A DNA stretch of 64,000 bases, taken from assembly GCA_003858485.1 (NCBI GenBank), contig RQYD01000002.1, forward strand, positions 1 to 64,000, in the 5' to 3' direction. Position 1 is the first letter of the stretch, and each line of letters begins with the position of its first letter. The stretch is from Clostridiales bacterium COT073_COT-073 (GTDB lineage Bacteria; Bacillota; Clostridia; Lachnospirales; Vallitaleaceae). Of this stretch, positions 1 through 7,630 are shown in pieces. The notes beneath the pieces are model-generated. The model was given only the letters and a program-made list of their open reading frames with translations, had not been told where the DNA came from and made no database searches. The translations under genes were made by a program, and so were the position numbers.

Positions 1-89
1 TCTTACGAAGTATGTGGCGAAAGCGGGGGAACCCATGTGCCCGCTCCCTGGAGCGGGATAGAGCCAAAAAAGACTGTGGGAAAGTTGAG
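1..89 (+). mobile_element. Modular hairpin element (MITE-like), right part, cut by window start
   Basis: This is the right-hand end of the dispersed element seen intact at 13496-13770. It has the last part of one hairpin module, the arm-loop-arm CCCGCTC/GAGCGGG, and the terminal GTGGGAAAGTTGAG. The left end lies outside the window. The bases after the end are TTATTAA, a TA-rich heptamer like the targets of the other copies. Confidence 0.85.
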
Positions 90-101
90 TTATTAATATA
101 A

Positions 102-149
102 AAAATAAGCTTCCGAAAACTATAAAAATCTTTTTCAGAAGCTTATTTT
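102..149 (-). terminator. Terminator of the deoR-family gene
   Basis: A perfect 12-bp inverted repeat (AAAATAAGCTTC at 102-113, GAAGCTTATTTT at 138-149) lies just after the minus-strand stop at 167. On that strand it is followed by a T run. Confidence 0.75.
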
Positions 150-166
150 CATCTTAATTCATCGGT

Positions 167-922
167 TCATCCAACACACACAAAATCAATCTTATTATCC
201 TGACATACTTTTCTTATTTCTTCATCATCACAGTGGTTTGTCACTAAAACATCAATATCTTTCAATTGATAAAAAGTTAAAAGAGCCGGTTTATTAAACT
301 TTGTCCTATCTGCCAATAATATAATTTGCTCTGCTGTCTGACAAATATAACTTTTTATTTCTGTTTCCGCAAAGTCCTGATTAGCCAATCCCTGATTGAC
401 CGATACCCCGGTAACCGCCATAAAGGCTTTGGTAATATTGATTTGCATTAATCGCTCTCGTGATTCAATTTCAATAAAGGATCGTGTTTTTCTACGAAAA
501 TGGCGTCCGACTGTATATAAGTTAACATTTTCCATTTTAACTGCTGCTTCTATGATATCCAGGCTATTAGTGAAAATAGTTAAGTTAATCTCCGGTTTAA
601 CATGTTCTAATATAGTGGCTGTTGTTGTCCCCGAATCAATATAAATAATGTCCCCTTCGTTAATCAATTCAGCCGCTTTCTTGGCAATTGCTTTCTTAGC
701 AAATAAATTTTCCGTAAATCGATTTTCAAAAGAGTTAAGCGGAACCTCCTTAAAAGTGACGCCTCCATAAAATTTCTTAATCACTCCTTCTTCATCCAGC
801 TTTTTAATATCCCGGCGAATCGTATTAATGGAAACTTGAAATGTTTCTGATAGCTCCTCAATTGATACTTTATCTTTCCCTCTCAAATAAGATTCAATTT
901 CTGTCAATCTTTGCTTTTTCAT
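167..922 (-). CDS. DeoR-family transcriptional repressor, possibly IolR
   Basis: A 251-residue sugar-responsive repressor of the DeoR/GlpR family. The N-terminus holds a winged helix-turn-helix (about residues 18-50, including VSINTIRRDIKKLDEEG) followed by the FYGGV motif. The rest is the DeoRC effector domain, with SGTTT near residue 98 and TNSLDI. I start at the ATG at 922 because AAAGG lies 9 bases upstream; an in-frame TTG at 952 lacks a good ribosome site. It is transcribed divergently from iolB, and Bacillus IolR belongs to the same family, so control of inositol genes is a reasonable inference but not proven. An insertion sequence now separates the two genes, while the repressor's likely promoter (1023-1051) remains intact. 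Confidence 0.88.
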   Translation of the reverse strand: MKKQRLTEIESYLRGKDKVSIEELSETFQVSINTIRRDIKKLDEEGVIKKFYGGVTFKEVPLNSFENRFTENLFAKKAIAKKAAELINEGDIIYIDSGTTTATILEHVKPEINLTIFTNSLDIIEAAVKMENVNLYTVGRHFRRKTRSFIEIESRERLMQINITKAFMAVTGVSVNQGLANQDFAETEIKSYICQTAEQIILLADRTKFNKPALLTFYQLKDIDVLVTNHCDDEEIRKVCQDNKIDFVCVG

Positions 923-1022
923 GTACAAACACCTTTCTTGGATTTTTGACAATCACTTAGCTTTCATTCATCTTTTCTTTCAGCATTTTGATTGAATTTA
1001 CTCTATCATAACCTTTAAAAAG

Positions 1023-1051
1023 ATTATATCAAATTTAATTAATTTAATCAA
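1023..1051 (-). promoter_or_regulatory. Promoter of the deoR-family gene
   Basis: Read on the minus strand: TTGATT (1051-1046), a 17-bp spacer, then TATAAT (1028-1023). The whole promoter lies inside the direct repeat flanking the insertion sequence. Confidence 0.65.
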
Positions 1052-1101
1052 ATATTTTTTATAAAAAGCCACTTTTATATGCAAATATTTGACATTTTTC
1101 C
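1023..1101. repeat. Left copy of 79-bp target-site duplication
   Basis: Bases 1027-1101 are identical to 3105-3179. Extending four bases left (1023 and 3101) adds three matches and one mismatch (A at 1026, T at 3104). The copies lie immediately outside the insertion sequence, as expected for a very long target duplication. Confidence 0.85.
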
Positions 1102-1139
1102 CGGGAGTTTGACACTTGCAAGTTCATAAAATCGATTCA

Positions 1140-1165
1140 AAGCTAATAAAATAGCTTATTTTTTT
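1140..1165 (+). terminator. Hairpin shielding the transposase from read-in
   Basis: AAGCTA (1140-1145) and TAGCTT (1152-1157) can pair across a 6-base loop, followed by ATT and a T run to 1165. It lies inside the left end of the insertion sequence, ahead of the transposase promoter. Confidence 0.5.
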
Positions 1166-1207
1166 GTCAAATTTTATAATTTTTTTGTAGCTATTTTCGG
1201 CTATGTG

Positions 1208-1216
1208 TGATATAAT
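1208..1216 (+). promoter_or_regulatory. Extended -10 promoter of the transposase
   Basis: TGATATAAT fits an extended -10 (TGnTATAAT). No convincing -35 is present. GGAGG at 1223-1227 serves the ATG at 1237. Confidence 0.5.
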
Positions 1217-1236
1217 AAGGATGGAGGTAAAATGAT

Positions 1237-3015
1237 ATGAAATTAACCGTAAGCAAATCCAAAAATACAGCGTCCTTTTATGTACAAAAGTCGATTCGAA
1301 AAGAAAATGGCACTTCTACAACCATCACCATTGAAAAATTAGGCACACTAGATGAAGTAAAAGCAAAAGCAAATGGCAAGGATCCTTATCAATGGGCCCA
1401 AGAGTATGTCAATGAACTGAACCGAATGGAGTATGAACACAAAAAAGAGATTATTATTCCTTATTCTCCTTCCAAACTCATGAAAAAAGGAGTACAAAAA
1501 TCTTTTAACTGCGGTTATCTCTTTTTGCAGGATATCTATTATAGTCTGGGATTAGATAAAATATGCCAAGCAATTGCTGACAAGTATAAGTTTGAATATG
1601 ACCTAAATGATATCTTGTCAAAGCTTATTTATACCCGTATCCTCTATCCATCCTCAAAACTTTCCTCCTACAAACAATCCGCCACTTTTATAGAACAACC
1701 TACTTTCAAACTTCATGATGTTTACCGTTCCCTTTCGCTTCTTTCTAAGGAAAGCGATTTCATTCAGTCAGAACTTTATAAAAACAGTCAGAACGTGCTA
1801 AGCAGACGCAAAGATATTCTCTATTATGACTGTACCAACTTCTATTTTGAAATCGAAGAAGCCGACGAACTAAGAAAATATGGCAAAGCCAAACAAAACA
1901 AACCGCTTCCTATTGTCGGTATGGGATTGTTCATGGATTATGACGGCATTCCTCTGGCCTTTGATATTTATCCGGGGAATCAGAATGAACAGCCTACCCT
2001 AAAGCCGATCGAAAAAAGATTGCTTAACGATTATGGTCTTGAGGATATCATCGTATGTACCGATGCCGGACTTTCCTCAAAGGAAAACAGAAAATTCAAT
2101 GACAAGTCTCTGTTTGGGCATAGAACGAGAAGTTTTATTACAACCCAGTCCATCAAACAGCTTCCCGAGCACCTTAAGGATTATGCCCTTGACAAAGATG
2201 GTTGGCACCTGCCCGGTGACAGCAAAGTATATAACCTGGATGATATCAGCGAAGAAGCGGATTACAACAAGGTTTTCTATAAAGACCGATGGATTGTCGA
2301 AGATATTTCAGGCAAGAAGAAAAAAGAAGGAGACAAACCATTAGAGCAACACCTTATCGTTTCCTTTTCCCCGAAATATAAAAAGTATCAGCAAACAATT
2401 CGGCAGGGACAGATTAATAGAGCCATGAAATTGATTGAAACCGGAAACTATAAACGGAGAGCGAAAAATCAAAACGATCCTCATCGCTTCATTGAGCATA
2501 AGGCTGTTACCGCGGACGGCGAAGTATGTTCTAACGATCATGTATTCTTAAATGAGGAGGCTATCCGCAACGAACAACAGTATGATGGTTTCTATGCGGT
2601 ATGTACGAACCTTGAGAATATAAGGGTAGAACAGATTATAAGGATAAATCGGAAACGCCGGGAGATTGAAGAATGTTTCCGAATTATGAAAACAGAGTTT
2701 AAGGCAAGACCTGTCTATGTGCAAACCCAGGACCATATAAAGTCACATTTTCTTACCTGTTTTCTATCCCTTTTTATTTTCCGAATCCTTGAAAAAAGAC
2801 TTGGGGAAGCGTTCACTTGTGAGGAGATCTCCGATACATTAAGAGATATGATAATGGCCAGACCTGGAGAAAAACTTGGATATATAGCCAGTTATACAAG
2901 AACCGATTTGACTGATAGACTACATGAAACTGCTGGATTTAGAACGGACTATGAGATTATAAACGACATAAACATGAAAAAAATAATACGAAAAACAAAA
3001 AAGAAAAAGAAGTAA
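1237..3015 (+). CDS. IS1634/IS4-type DDE transposase
   Basis: A 592-residue transposase that cuts and joins the element's ends. The DDE triad can be traced to Asp in YYDCTNFYFE (about residue 199), Asp in VCTDAGLSS (about 276) and Glu in RKRREIEECFRIMK (about 478), which matches the Y-R-E-K signature of the IS4 superfamily. The N-terminus (residues 1-110) is a typical accessory region of IS1634-type proteins. The C-terminus is very basic, ending in a lysine-rich tail. GGAGG lies 9 bases before the ATG. The frame is intact, so the element may still be active. A strong hairpin terminator follows at 3041-3084. Confidence 0.92.
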   Translation: MKLTVSKSKNTASFYVQKSIRKENGTSTTITIEKLGTLDEVKAKANGKDPYQWAQEYVNELNRMEYEHKKEIIIPYSPSKLMKKGVQKSFNCGYLFLQDIYYSLGLDKICQAIADKYKFEYDLNDILSKLIYTRILYPSSKLSSYKQSATFIEQPTFKLHDVYRSLSLLSKESDFIQSELYKNSQNVLSRRKDILYYDCTNFYFEIEEADELRKYGKAKQNKPLPIVGMGLFMDYDGIPLAFDIYPGNQNEQPTLKPIEKRLLNDYGLEDIIVCTDAGLSSKENRKFNDKSLFGHRTRSFITTQSIKQLPEHLKDYALDKDGWHLPGDSKVYNLDDISEEADYNKVFYKDRWIVEDISGKKKKEGDKPLEQHLIVSFSPKYKKYQQTIRQGQINRAMKLIETGNYKRRAKNQNDPHRFIEHKAVTADGEVCSNDHVFLNEEAIRNEQQYDGFYAVCTNLENIRVEQIIRINRKRREIEECFRIMKTEFKARPVYVQTQDHIKSHFLTCFLSLFIFRILEKRLGEAFTCEEISDTLRDMIMARPGEKLGYIASYTRTDLTDRLHETAGFRTDYEIINDINMKKIIRKTKKKKK

Positions 3016-3040
3016 TAAATAGCTACATTTTACAAGATTT

Positions 3041-3084
3041 AAAAAGCGTGAAAAACCTTGATATTAAAGACTTTCACGCTTTTT
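3041..3084. terminator. Transposase terminator (bidirectional)
   Basis: AAAAAGCGTGAAA (3041-3053) pairs perfectly with TTTCACGCTTTTT (3072-3084). It is A/T-flanked on both sides, so it can stop transcription in both directions. Confidence 0.8.
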
Positions 3085-3100
3085 AACTGTCAAAGATGGG

Positions 3101-3179
3101 ATTTTATCAAATTTAATTAATTTAATCAAATATTTTTTATAAAAAGCCACTTTTATATGCAAATATTTGACATTTTTCC
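3101..3179. repeat. Right copy of 79-bp target-site duplication
   Basis: Direct repeat of 1023-1101 with a single difference at 3104. It restores the -35 region of the iolB promoter on this side of the insertion. Confidence 0.85.
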
Positions 3180-3195
3180 ATTTTTTCATTATAAT
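3167..3195 (+). promoter_or_regulatory. iolB promoter
   Basis: Perfect consensus TTGACA (3167-3172), 17-bp spacer, TATAAT (3190-3195). The duplicated segment ends at 3179, inside the spacer, so the -35 belongs to the duplication and the -10 does not. Confidence 0.8.
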
Positions 3196-3233
3196 ATACT
3201 CATAATTTACCCATTTTACTTAAGGAGGTGTCT

Positions 3234-4052
3234 ATGAGTCAATTATTAATCCATCCTCAAAAGAATAATTTTCCAGGTCTACAGCTGGTTCAGGATATCA
3301 ATATCCAAAACTCTGTCTTAAGGTATATCGGCTTAAAAGTGCTCTCGTTCGACCCGGGCAGTGAATATTCCGAAAATTTAATTACATACGAAGCATGTAT
3401 TGTTGTGCTGGAAGGTAAAATAAATGTTTCAACTCAAAACAAGACTTACTATAATGTTGGTCAACGGCAACATATTTTTGATAAGCTTCCAACTGATAGT
3501 GTATATATTCCAGTAAATCAAGGCTTTTGTCTCCAAAGCATAACCTCATCAAAAATAGCAATTTGTTATGCCGTGACCGACAACACAACAAAATCCCCAG
3601 TACTCATTCCCGCTGCCAAAAATGATGTGGAACGACGTGGCAATCATCATTGCCGGCGATTGGTTCATACCATGTTAAGTGATAATTCCACAATTTCTGA
3701 CAAACTTCTGGTAACTGAGGTTTATACTGAGGGCGGAAATTGGTCAAGTTATCCTCCTCACAAACATGATACGGATAATCTTCCCCACGAAAGTTTATTG
3801 GAAGAAATCTATTACCACGAAACAGATAAGGACAGTGGATTTGTTATCCAAAAAGTATATACTGACGATTTATCCTTAGATGAAACTTATACAGTCCGAA
3901 ATCATGATATTGTCCTTGTCCCTAAGGGTTATCATCCGGTGGGTGTGCCGGATGGATATTGTAGTTACTATCTTAATGTTATGGCTGGTCCAATCAAAAA
4001 ATGGAAATTTCATAATGACCCCAATCATGAATTTTTATTAAAACGCCGCTAA
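3234..4052 (+). CDS. iolB: 5-deoxy-glucuronate isomerase IolB
   Basis: A 272-residue cupin enzyme of myo-inositol catabolism that converts 5-deoxy-D-glucuronate to 2-deoxy-5-keto-D-gluconate. The metal-binding bicupin signatures are plain: NWSSYPPHKHD (about residue 170), LLEEIYYHE, and GYHPVGVPDGY followed by YYLNVMAGP and WKFHNDPNHE near the end. These are diagnostic of IolB and distinguish it from KduI. I use the ATG at 3234, with AAGGAGG five bases upstream, rather than the GTG at 3228 inside that ribosome site. No other iol gene is in the window, so the pathway genes must be elsewhere. The divergent DeoR-family regulator is the likely controller. Confidence 0.95.
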   Translation: MSQLLIHPQKNNFPGLQLVQDINIQNSVLRYIGLKVLSFDPGSEYSENLITYEACIVVLEGKINVSTQNKTYYNVGQRQHIFDKLPTDSVYIPVNQGFCLQSITSSKIAICYAVTDNTTKSPVLIPAAKNDVERRGNHHCRRLVHTMLSDNSTISDKLLVTEVYTEGGNWSSYPPHKHDTDNLPHESLLEEIYYHETDKDSGFVIQKVYTDDLSLDETYTVRNHDIVLVPKGYHPVGVPDGYCSYYLNVMAGPIKKWKFHNDPNHEFLLKRR

Positions 4053-4118
4053 ATCACTAATATCTCAATGGTATAAACATAAATTATACTCAACAGCTAT
4101 AAGGCATTTTCGCCAGAA

Positions 4119-4214
4119 AGAACGGTTGCACTTTAAAGTTTTCGCCAGGATATTGCCTATCATTTCTACATTTCAAACAATCTCCTGATAAAAATTCTAT
4201 CTTGCAACCGCTCT
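4119..4214. terminator. Two-tier long-loop hairpin between iolB and the VWA gene
   Basis: The outer arm AGAACGGTTGCA (4119-4130) pairs with TGCAACCGCTCT (4203-4214). Inside, CAGGATATTG can pair with CAATCTCCTG. It lies between two convergent genes and runs into T-rich sequence on the plus side. Its layout matches 8109-8198, 13779-13870, 26591-26693 and 57024-57110. Confidence 0.6.
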
Positions 4215-4230
4215 TTTCTCCTGCTTTCCC

Positions 4231-6027
4231 CTACATCATTTTGTGCAATTCTTTTTTCAAATAGCTGCCAACAATTTTGGAAAACTGATTCATTTTTTTG
4301 ATATAGGCAAAATCATGGCCATAGATTTTTTTCTGGGCCGGCAGATCTTCATCCAGGCCATTAAATACCCCCAGGACGGAAATCCCTTGCAATCGAAGTT
4401 TACGTACTTCCATAGCAGTATCTCTGACTGCTACCTCACCGGTATAATCTTTTAATTCCGGCTTTTCGGCATCTTTCTTAAAAACCCGGACATCATTAGG
4501 TTTGCCATCACTAAAGATAATTAAAATTTTATTTTCTTCTGCCCGCTTTTGCATAAAATCAGCCACTGCTCTAAAAGCAAAGCCGTCCCGATTCATGCCG
4601 GTACCAAAGAAATCAAAGATTTTCTTGTTTTGTCCCCTTGGTGAATCATAATCCCGATATACCCGAAAAATGGTATAATCCAGAAATGTTGCATAAGCAC
4701 TAACCCGACAGGGAATATTACATAAACTCAAGGCCTGCGCAATAATGTAGCCCTGCATGGCCACCTGTGCCTGTCTTTCTGTTTGCGAACCACTTCCATC
4801 TAATAGAATTTCAACTGCCAAATTGCCGATCTCATTTTTTTGAATATGCTCAAACACCTTATAATCATGGAGGATTACCGTTCGCCAAACTTCACCGGAG
4901 CGCAGACTCCCGTAATTGGCCCGCCGGCTATCCTCCTTACTATCCGGCAGCAGCGCATGGATTAATAAAGAACGAAGGCTTTCAATCTGCCGCCGGCATT
5001 CCCGGTCATGGACTTCCAAATACTCCAAATTAAAATTACGCTGTTCCTCCAAAAAACGCAGCTGATAATCACTGACCAAACTGCTAAAATCACCATCGGT
5101 TACATATAACTTTTTGTGTTCATGGATACCGGTGCTGATTTTATTTTCTATTCGCTCAATTTCTGATTGTGGCAGAAGCATATCACCAAAGAAAATCCGC
5201 ACCTTATCAAAATCACTTTGCTTTCTTTTTGCTGCCAATTTAGCCAGCTTGGCCGCTTTTTCTTTTTCCTGTTCCAAATATTTGGCCGCTGCCTTGCCCC
5301 GATAACTATTTGGATTAAACTCCGCATCCACTATTTTTTCTACAAAAACTTCGGCTGCTGCCACTCCGCGCTTTACCTGCATAAAGGTTTCATCTGGCTT
5401 ATATGGGGTTACTTTGCGTTTGGCCGCTTCCGTTTTTTCGACCTGCCCTGCTATTTTATTAATCCAATTTTCCGTAGCAAAGTAATTGCCATAAATTTCT
5501 TCCACTCCAGTGATCAGTCCAGCCGTGTCCCCGGCTGTCTCTGCTACCCGGGTAATATCAGCCAGCAGTGCTTTGAGCCAGATATTATCTTTCCCCAATT
5601 TCCCCTGTTTGTCAGCATAATATGCCTTTTCCAGAATTTCGGCACTGGTTTTGGCCAGTCGTTTTTCCCATTGGCGGTCTGCCAAACCATAAAATTCTGC
5701 TGCCAAATCCTTGACTGCCGGGCGCTCTGCTGCTAATTTAGGCAAACAATATTCTTCTAAAGCAATGCGCAGGATCTGGGAAAAAATCGCATAAAAATCC
5801 GGTTTTGTACTGATATGCTGATCAAAAGCCCGAAGTAAAGAGATATCAGCATACAAAAAAACACTGCCCCAAACCAGCGCTAAATGTCTTGCCTTGGCAC
5901 TTTCCTTCATGACAATAAAGTTTGGCATATCTTTGGAATAGTCCTCAAGAATCGTCCAAAAAATATTTTGTGCCCTTTCCCTTATCCAGTCTTCTGTCAT
6001 CTTATCTGATAATTGATTATAAATCAT
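4231..6027 (-). CDS. VWA-domain protein, NorD/CobT-like partner of MoxR ATPase
   Basis: A 598-residue cytosolic protein with a C-terminal von Willebrand A domain. The MIDAS metal site is visible as LLDGSGSQTE (about residue 410), and a later strand carries FSDGKPND (about 507), a signature of the NorD/CobT class. The N-terminal 380 residues are helical and charged, with a Lys/Ala/Glu-rich stretch near 245-280. It lies 219 bp downstream of a MoxR-type AAA ATPase on the same strand. Such pairs act as metal-dependent chaperones that insert cofactors or activate a target protein. No nitric oxide reductase or cobaltochelatase gene is present, so the client is unknown. No signal peptide is seen. 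Confidence 0.8.
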   Translation of the reverse strand: MIYNQLSDKMTEDWIRERAQNIFWTILEDYSKDMPNFIVMKESAKARHLALVWGSVFLYADISLLRAFDQHISTKPDFYAIFSQILRIALEEYCLPKLAAERPAVKDLAAEFYGLADRQWEKRLAKTSAEILEKAYYADKQGKLGKDNIWLKALLADITRVAETAGDTAGLITGVEEIYGNYFATENWINKIAGQVEKTEAAKRKVTPYKPDETFMQVKRGVAAAEVFVEKIVDAEFNPNSYRGKAAAKYLEQEKEKAAKLAKLAAKRKQSDFDKVRIFFGDMLLPQSEIERIENKISTGIHEHKKLYVTDGDFSSLVSDYQLRFLEEQRNFNLEYLEVHDRECRRQIESLRSLLIHALLPDSKEDSRRANYGSLRSGEVWRTVILHDYKVFEHIQKNEIGNLAVEILLDGSGSQTERQAQVAMQGYIIAQALSLCNIPCRVSAYATFLDYTIFRVYRDYDSPRGQNKKIFDFFGTGMNRDGFAFRAVADFMQKRAEENKILIIFSDGKPNDVRVFKKDAEKPELKDYTGEVAVRDTAMEVRKLRLQGISVLGVFNGLDEDLPAQKKIYGHDFAYIKKMNQFSKIVGSYLKKELHKMM

Positions 6028-6168
6028 AGCTTACTCTTTCTGTTTAAACTCACTGTCGCCAAGCCCAGTACAACTTAGCCAGGAATTTGCTGCTGGCAGC
6101 CCCTGATATAGTCCGGATGGCGATTAATTTTGCCAGCATCTATGTGCTTTCATCTATTTTTTTATATA

Positions 6169-6190
6169 CTCAACTTTCCCACAGTCTTTT
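6169..6190 (-). repeat. Remnant end of the modular hairpin element
   Basis: CTCAACTTTCCCACAGTCTTTT matches the right terminal repeat exactly, but the following bases do not continue the element. It is a solo, truncated end between the MoxR and VWA genes. Confidence 0.65.
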
Positions 6191-6246
6191 ACCTGAGCGA
6201 CTGCCATTGACTGTAAAGGTATTGATACTGCCACTGTATTTTTGAT

Positions 6247-7161
6247 TTATTTTTTAAATATACTTTCCGCAGTCGCATTTTTAGGAATACGCAGATCAAT
6301 CACATCCTGAACCAGTTCTTTTTCAAATTCATCAAATACCTTCCCGGCTATCCCCATTTTAACTGCCAAAGCTGGTTTCAAACCGCGCTTTACTGCCCGA
6401 ATCGCTCCTAATAATCCACGAAAATCAATGGCTTTGGTTGAAATTTCTGAATGCAATGATTTCTTTTGTAAATCTAAAAATAATCCGGTAAAAGCCGCCG
6501 CACTTTCATCTGTTAAATTGGGGAACTCTCCCAGCAAAATTTGCATAATTTTATCTTCACTCATGGGCGGAATATCAATCACCATAAAGCGGGACGCAAA
6601 AGCCTCATTTAGTTCCTTAGTGCCAACATAGCCGTAATTCATGGTGCCAATAAAGCGGGTGGCTTCATGCAACTCAATTTGCTGATAACCAGGAACATCA
6701 ATTTTTCGGCGATAATCCAGCGCCGAATACATAACGGCCATTGCTTCATTTTTCGCCATATTGATTTCATCCAGCACACCAAATCCGCCATATTTCGCAC
6801 ATTCATATATACTGCCGGGACGAAAGCGAACTTCTCCACCAGTAAAGGTATCCGTACCAATCAATGCACTTTGGTCAATATTAATATGAAAGGATGTCGT
6901 CCACTGCGGCCTTCCGAAAACTGCTGTCAAATTCTCGGCCAATACATTTTTACCGGTAGCTTTTATTCCTGTTAAAAGCAAATTTTCCCCGCCTAAAAGG
7001 GCGGCAATTGCCATTTCCCAAATTTCCTTACCATAATAGCGATAATATGGTACCGGTACTCTATCTGCTACTTCGCTTTCCACCTTATAAAAGCGCCGAA
7101 AAGCTCTGACTTCTTCAACTAAGCTTTGACTTACTCCTTGCTCTGCTAAAAACTCTAACAT
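6247..7161 (-). CDS. MoxR-type AAA+ ATPase (CobS/NorQ-like)
   Basis: A 304-residue AAA+ ATPase. Walker A is GIKATGKN (residues 65-72), Walker B is FGVLDEINM (about 128-136), and sensor 1 is in RFIGTMNYGY, followed by an ASRF arginine-finger region. The family forms hexamers that use ATP to remodel a client together with a VWA protein, here the next gene downstream. GAGG five bases before the ATG supports the start. A minus-strand promoter is visible at 7432-7459, so the transcript has a 5' leader of about 270 bases that contains a decayed copy of the hairpin element. Length and motifs are normal for the family. Confidence 0.85.
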   Translation of the reverse strand: MLEFLAEQGVSQSLVEEVRAFRRFYKVESEVADRVPVPYYRYYGKEIWEMAIAALLGGENLLLTGIKATGKNVLAENLTAVFGRPQWTTSFHINIDQSALIGTDTFTGGEVRFRPGSIYECAKYGGFGVLDEINMAKNEAMAVMYSALDYRRKIDVPGYQQIELHEATRFIGTMNYGYVGTKELNEAFASRFMVIDIPPMSEDKIMQILLGEFPNLTDESAAAFTGLFLDLQKKSLHSEISTKAIDFRGLLGAIRAVKRGLKPALAVKMGIAGKVFDEFEKELVQDVIDLRIPKNATAESIFKK

Positions 7162-7238
7162 AATTTCCTCTGTTTCTTTATTGTCAGTCTACTGGCAGCA
7201 CATTCCCATTTACTATGGCTGCTCTGTTTTAATTATTA

Positions 7239-7367
7239 CTCAAATTTTCCACATTCCTCGGAACAGTCTTTTTTAGGTGTGTGTCATAAAAACCTGATTA
7301 GGCAGTAAAGCACATCTGTCCGCTCCCTGGAACAGGATAAAGCAAAAAAGACCATAGGAACATTGAA
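7239..7367 (+). mobile_element. Decayed copy of the modular hairpin element
   Basis: Both ends are recognisable: a left end with CTCAAATTTTCCACATTCC and AACAGTCTTTTTT, and a right end with CGCTCCCTGG, AAAAAAGACC and ATTGAA. Both are mutated. No clear hairpin module remains. The flanking heptamers (ATTATTA, TTAACTA) match only in part, consistent with age. Confidence 0.7.
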
Positions 7368-7431
7368 TTAACTATCATTCTGTTTCTTTGCAATTTGGCA
7401 AAGAATTAATGAGAAATGTTCTCAACATCTT

Positions 7432-7459
7432 ATTTTAACATCTTTTTTGTTTTTGTCAA
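7432..7459 (-). promoter_or_regulatory. Promoter of the MoxR-VWA genes
   Basis: On the minus strand: TTGACA (7459-7454), a 16-bp spacer, TAAAAT (7437-7432). Confidence 0.55.
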
Positions 7460-7493
7460 AGTAAATCCTGTGAATGAAATGACAAGGTAAACC

Positions 7494-7522
7494 TTGACTT
7501 TCTTCATCAAAAGTGTTATTTT
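7494..7522 (+). promoter_or_regulatory. Promoter of the EIIA gene
   Basis: TTGACT (7494-7499), a 17-bp spacer, TATTTT (7517-7522). It ends only a few bases before the element copy at 7531, so the transcript would start in or next to the element. Confidence 0.5.
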
Positions 7523-7530
7523 ATTTTTAA

Positions 7531-7626
7531 CTCAACTTTCCCACAGTCTTTTTTGGCTCTATCCCGCTCTGGAGAGCGGGCACATGGGTTCCACTATCGC
7601 AACTTGCTTCGCAAGATTGCTTTCGA
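7531..7626 (-). mobile_element. Truncated hairpin element forming the EIIA leader
   Basis: This is the right end of the element (CTCAACTTTCCCAC, the CCCGCTC hairpin, and one 22-nt module hairpin with arms CTTGC/GCAAG) in reversed orientation. The left end is missing. The copy runs directly into the EIIA start codon at 7631. Confidence 0.85.
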
Positions 7627-7630
7627 ATTT

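Larger units (their letters stand above)
1102..3100 (+). mobile_element. IS1634-like insertion sequence
   Basis: This element of about 2.0 kb carries one transposase gene between short imperfect ends (CGGGAGTTTGACA on the left; CCCATCTTTGACA read inward from the right; 8 of 13 match). It is bracketed by a 75-79 bp direct repeat. Long, variable target duplications are a known trait of IS1634-type elements. The exact ends could shift by a few bases. It sits between deoR and iolB. Confidence 0.85.
7162..7630. other. Divergent intergenic region between MoxR and EIIA genes
   Basis: It holds two back-to-back promoters (7432-7459 minus, 7494-7522 plus) and an element copy on each side of them (7239-7367 and 7531-7626). 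No coding capacity is apparent. Confidence 0.7.

Noticed and set aside
3228-4052. KduI (5-keto-4-deoxyuronate isomerase) for the cupin gene
   Set aside because: The motifs SYPPHKHD and HPVGVPDGY, and the C-terminal WKFHNDP, are those of IolB.
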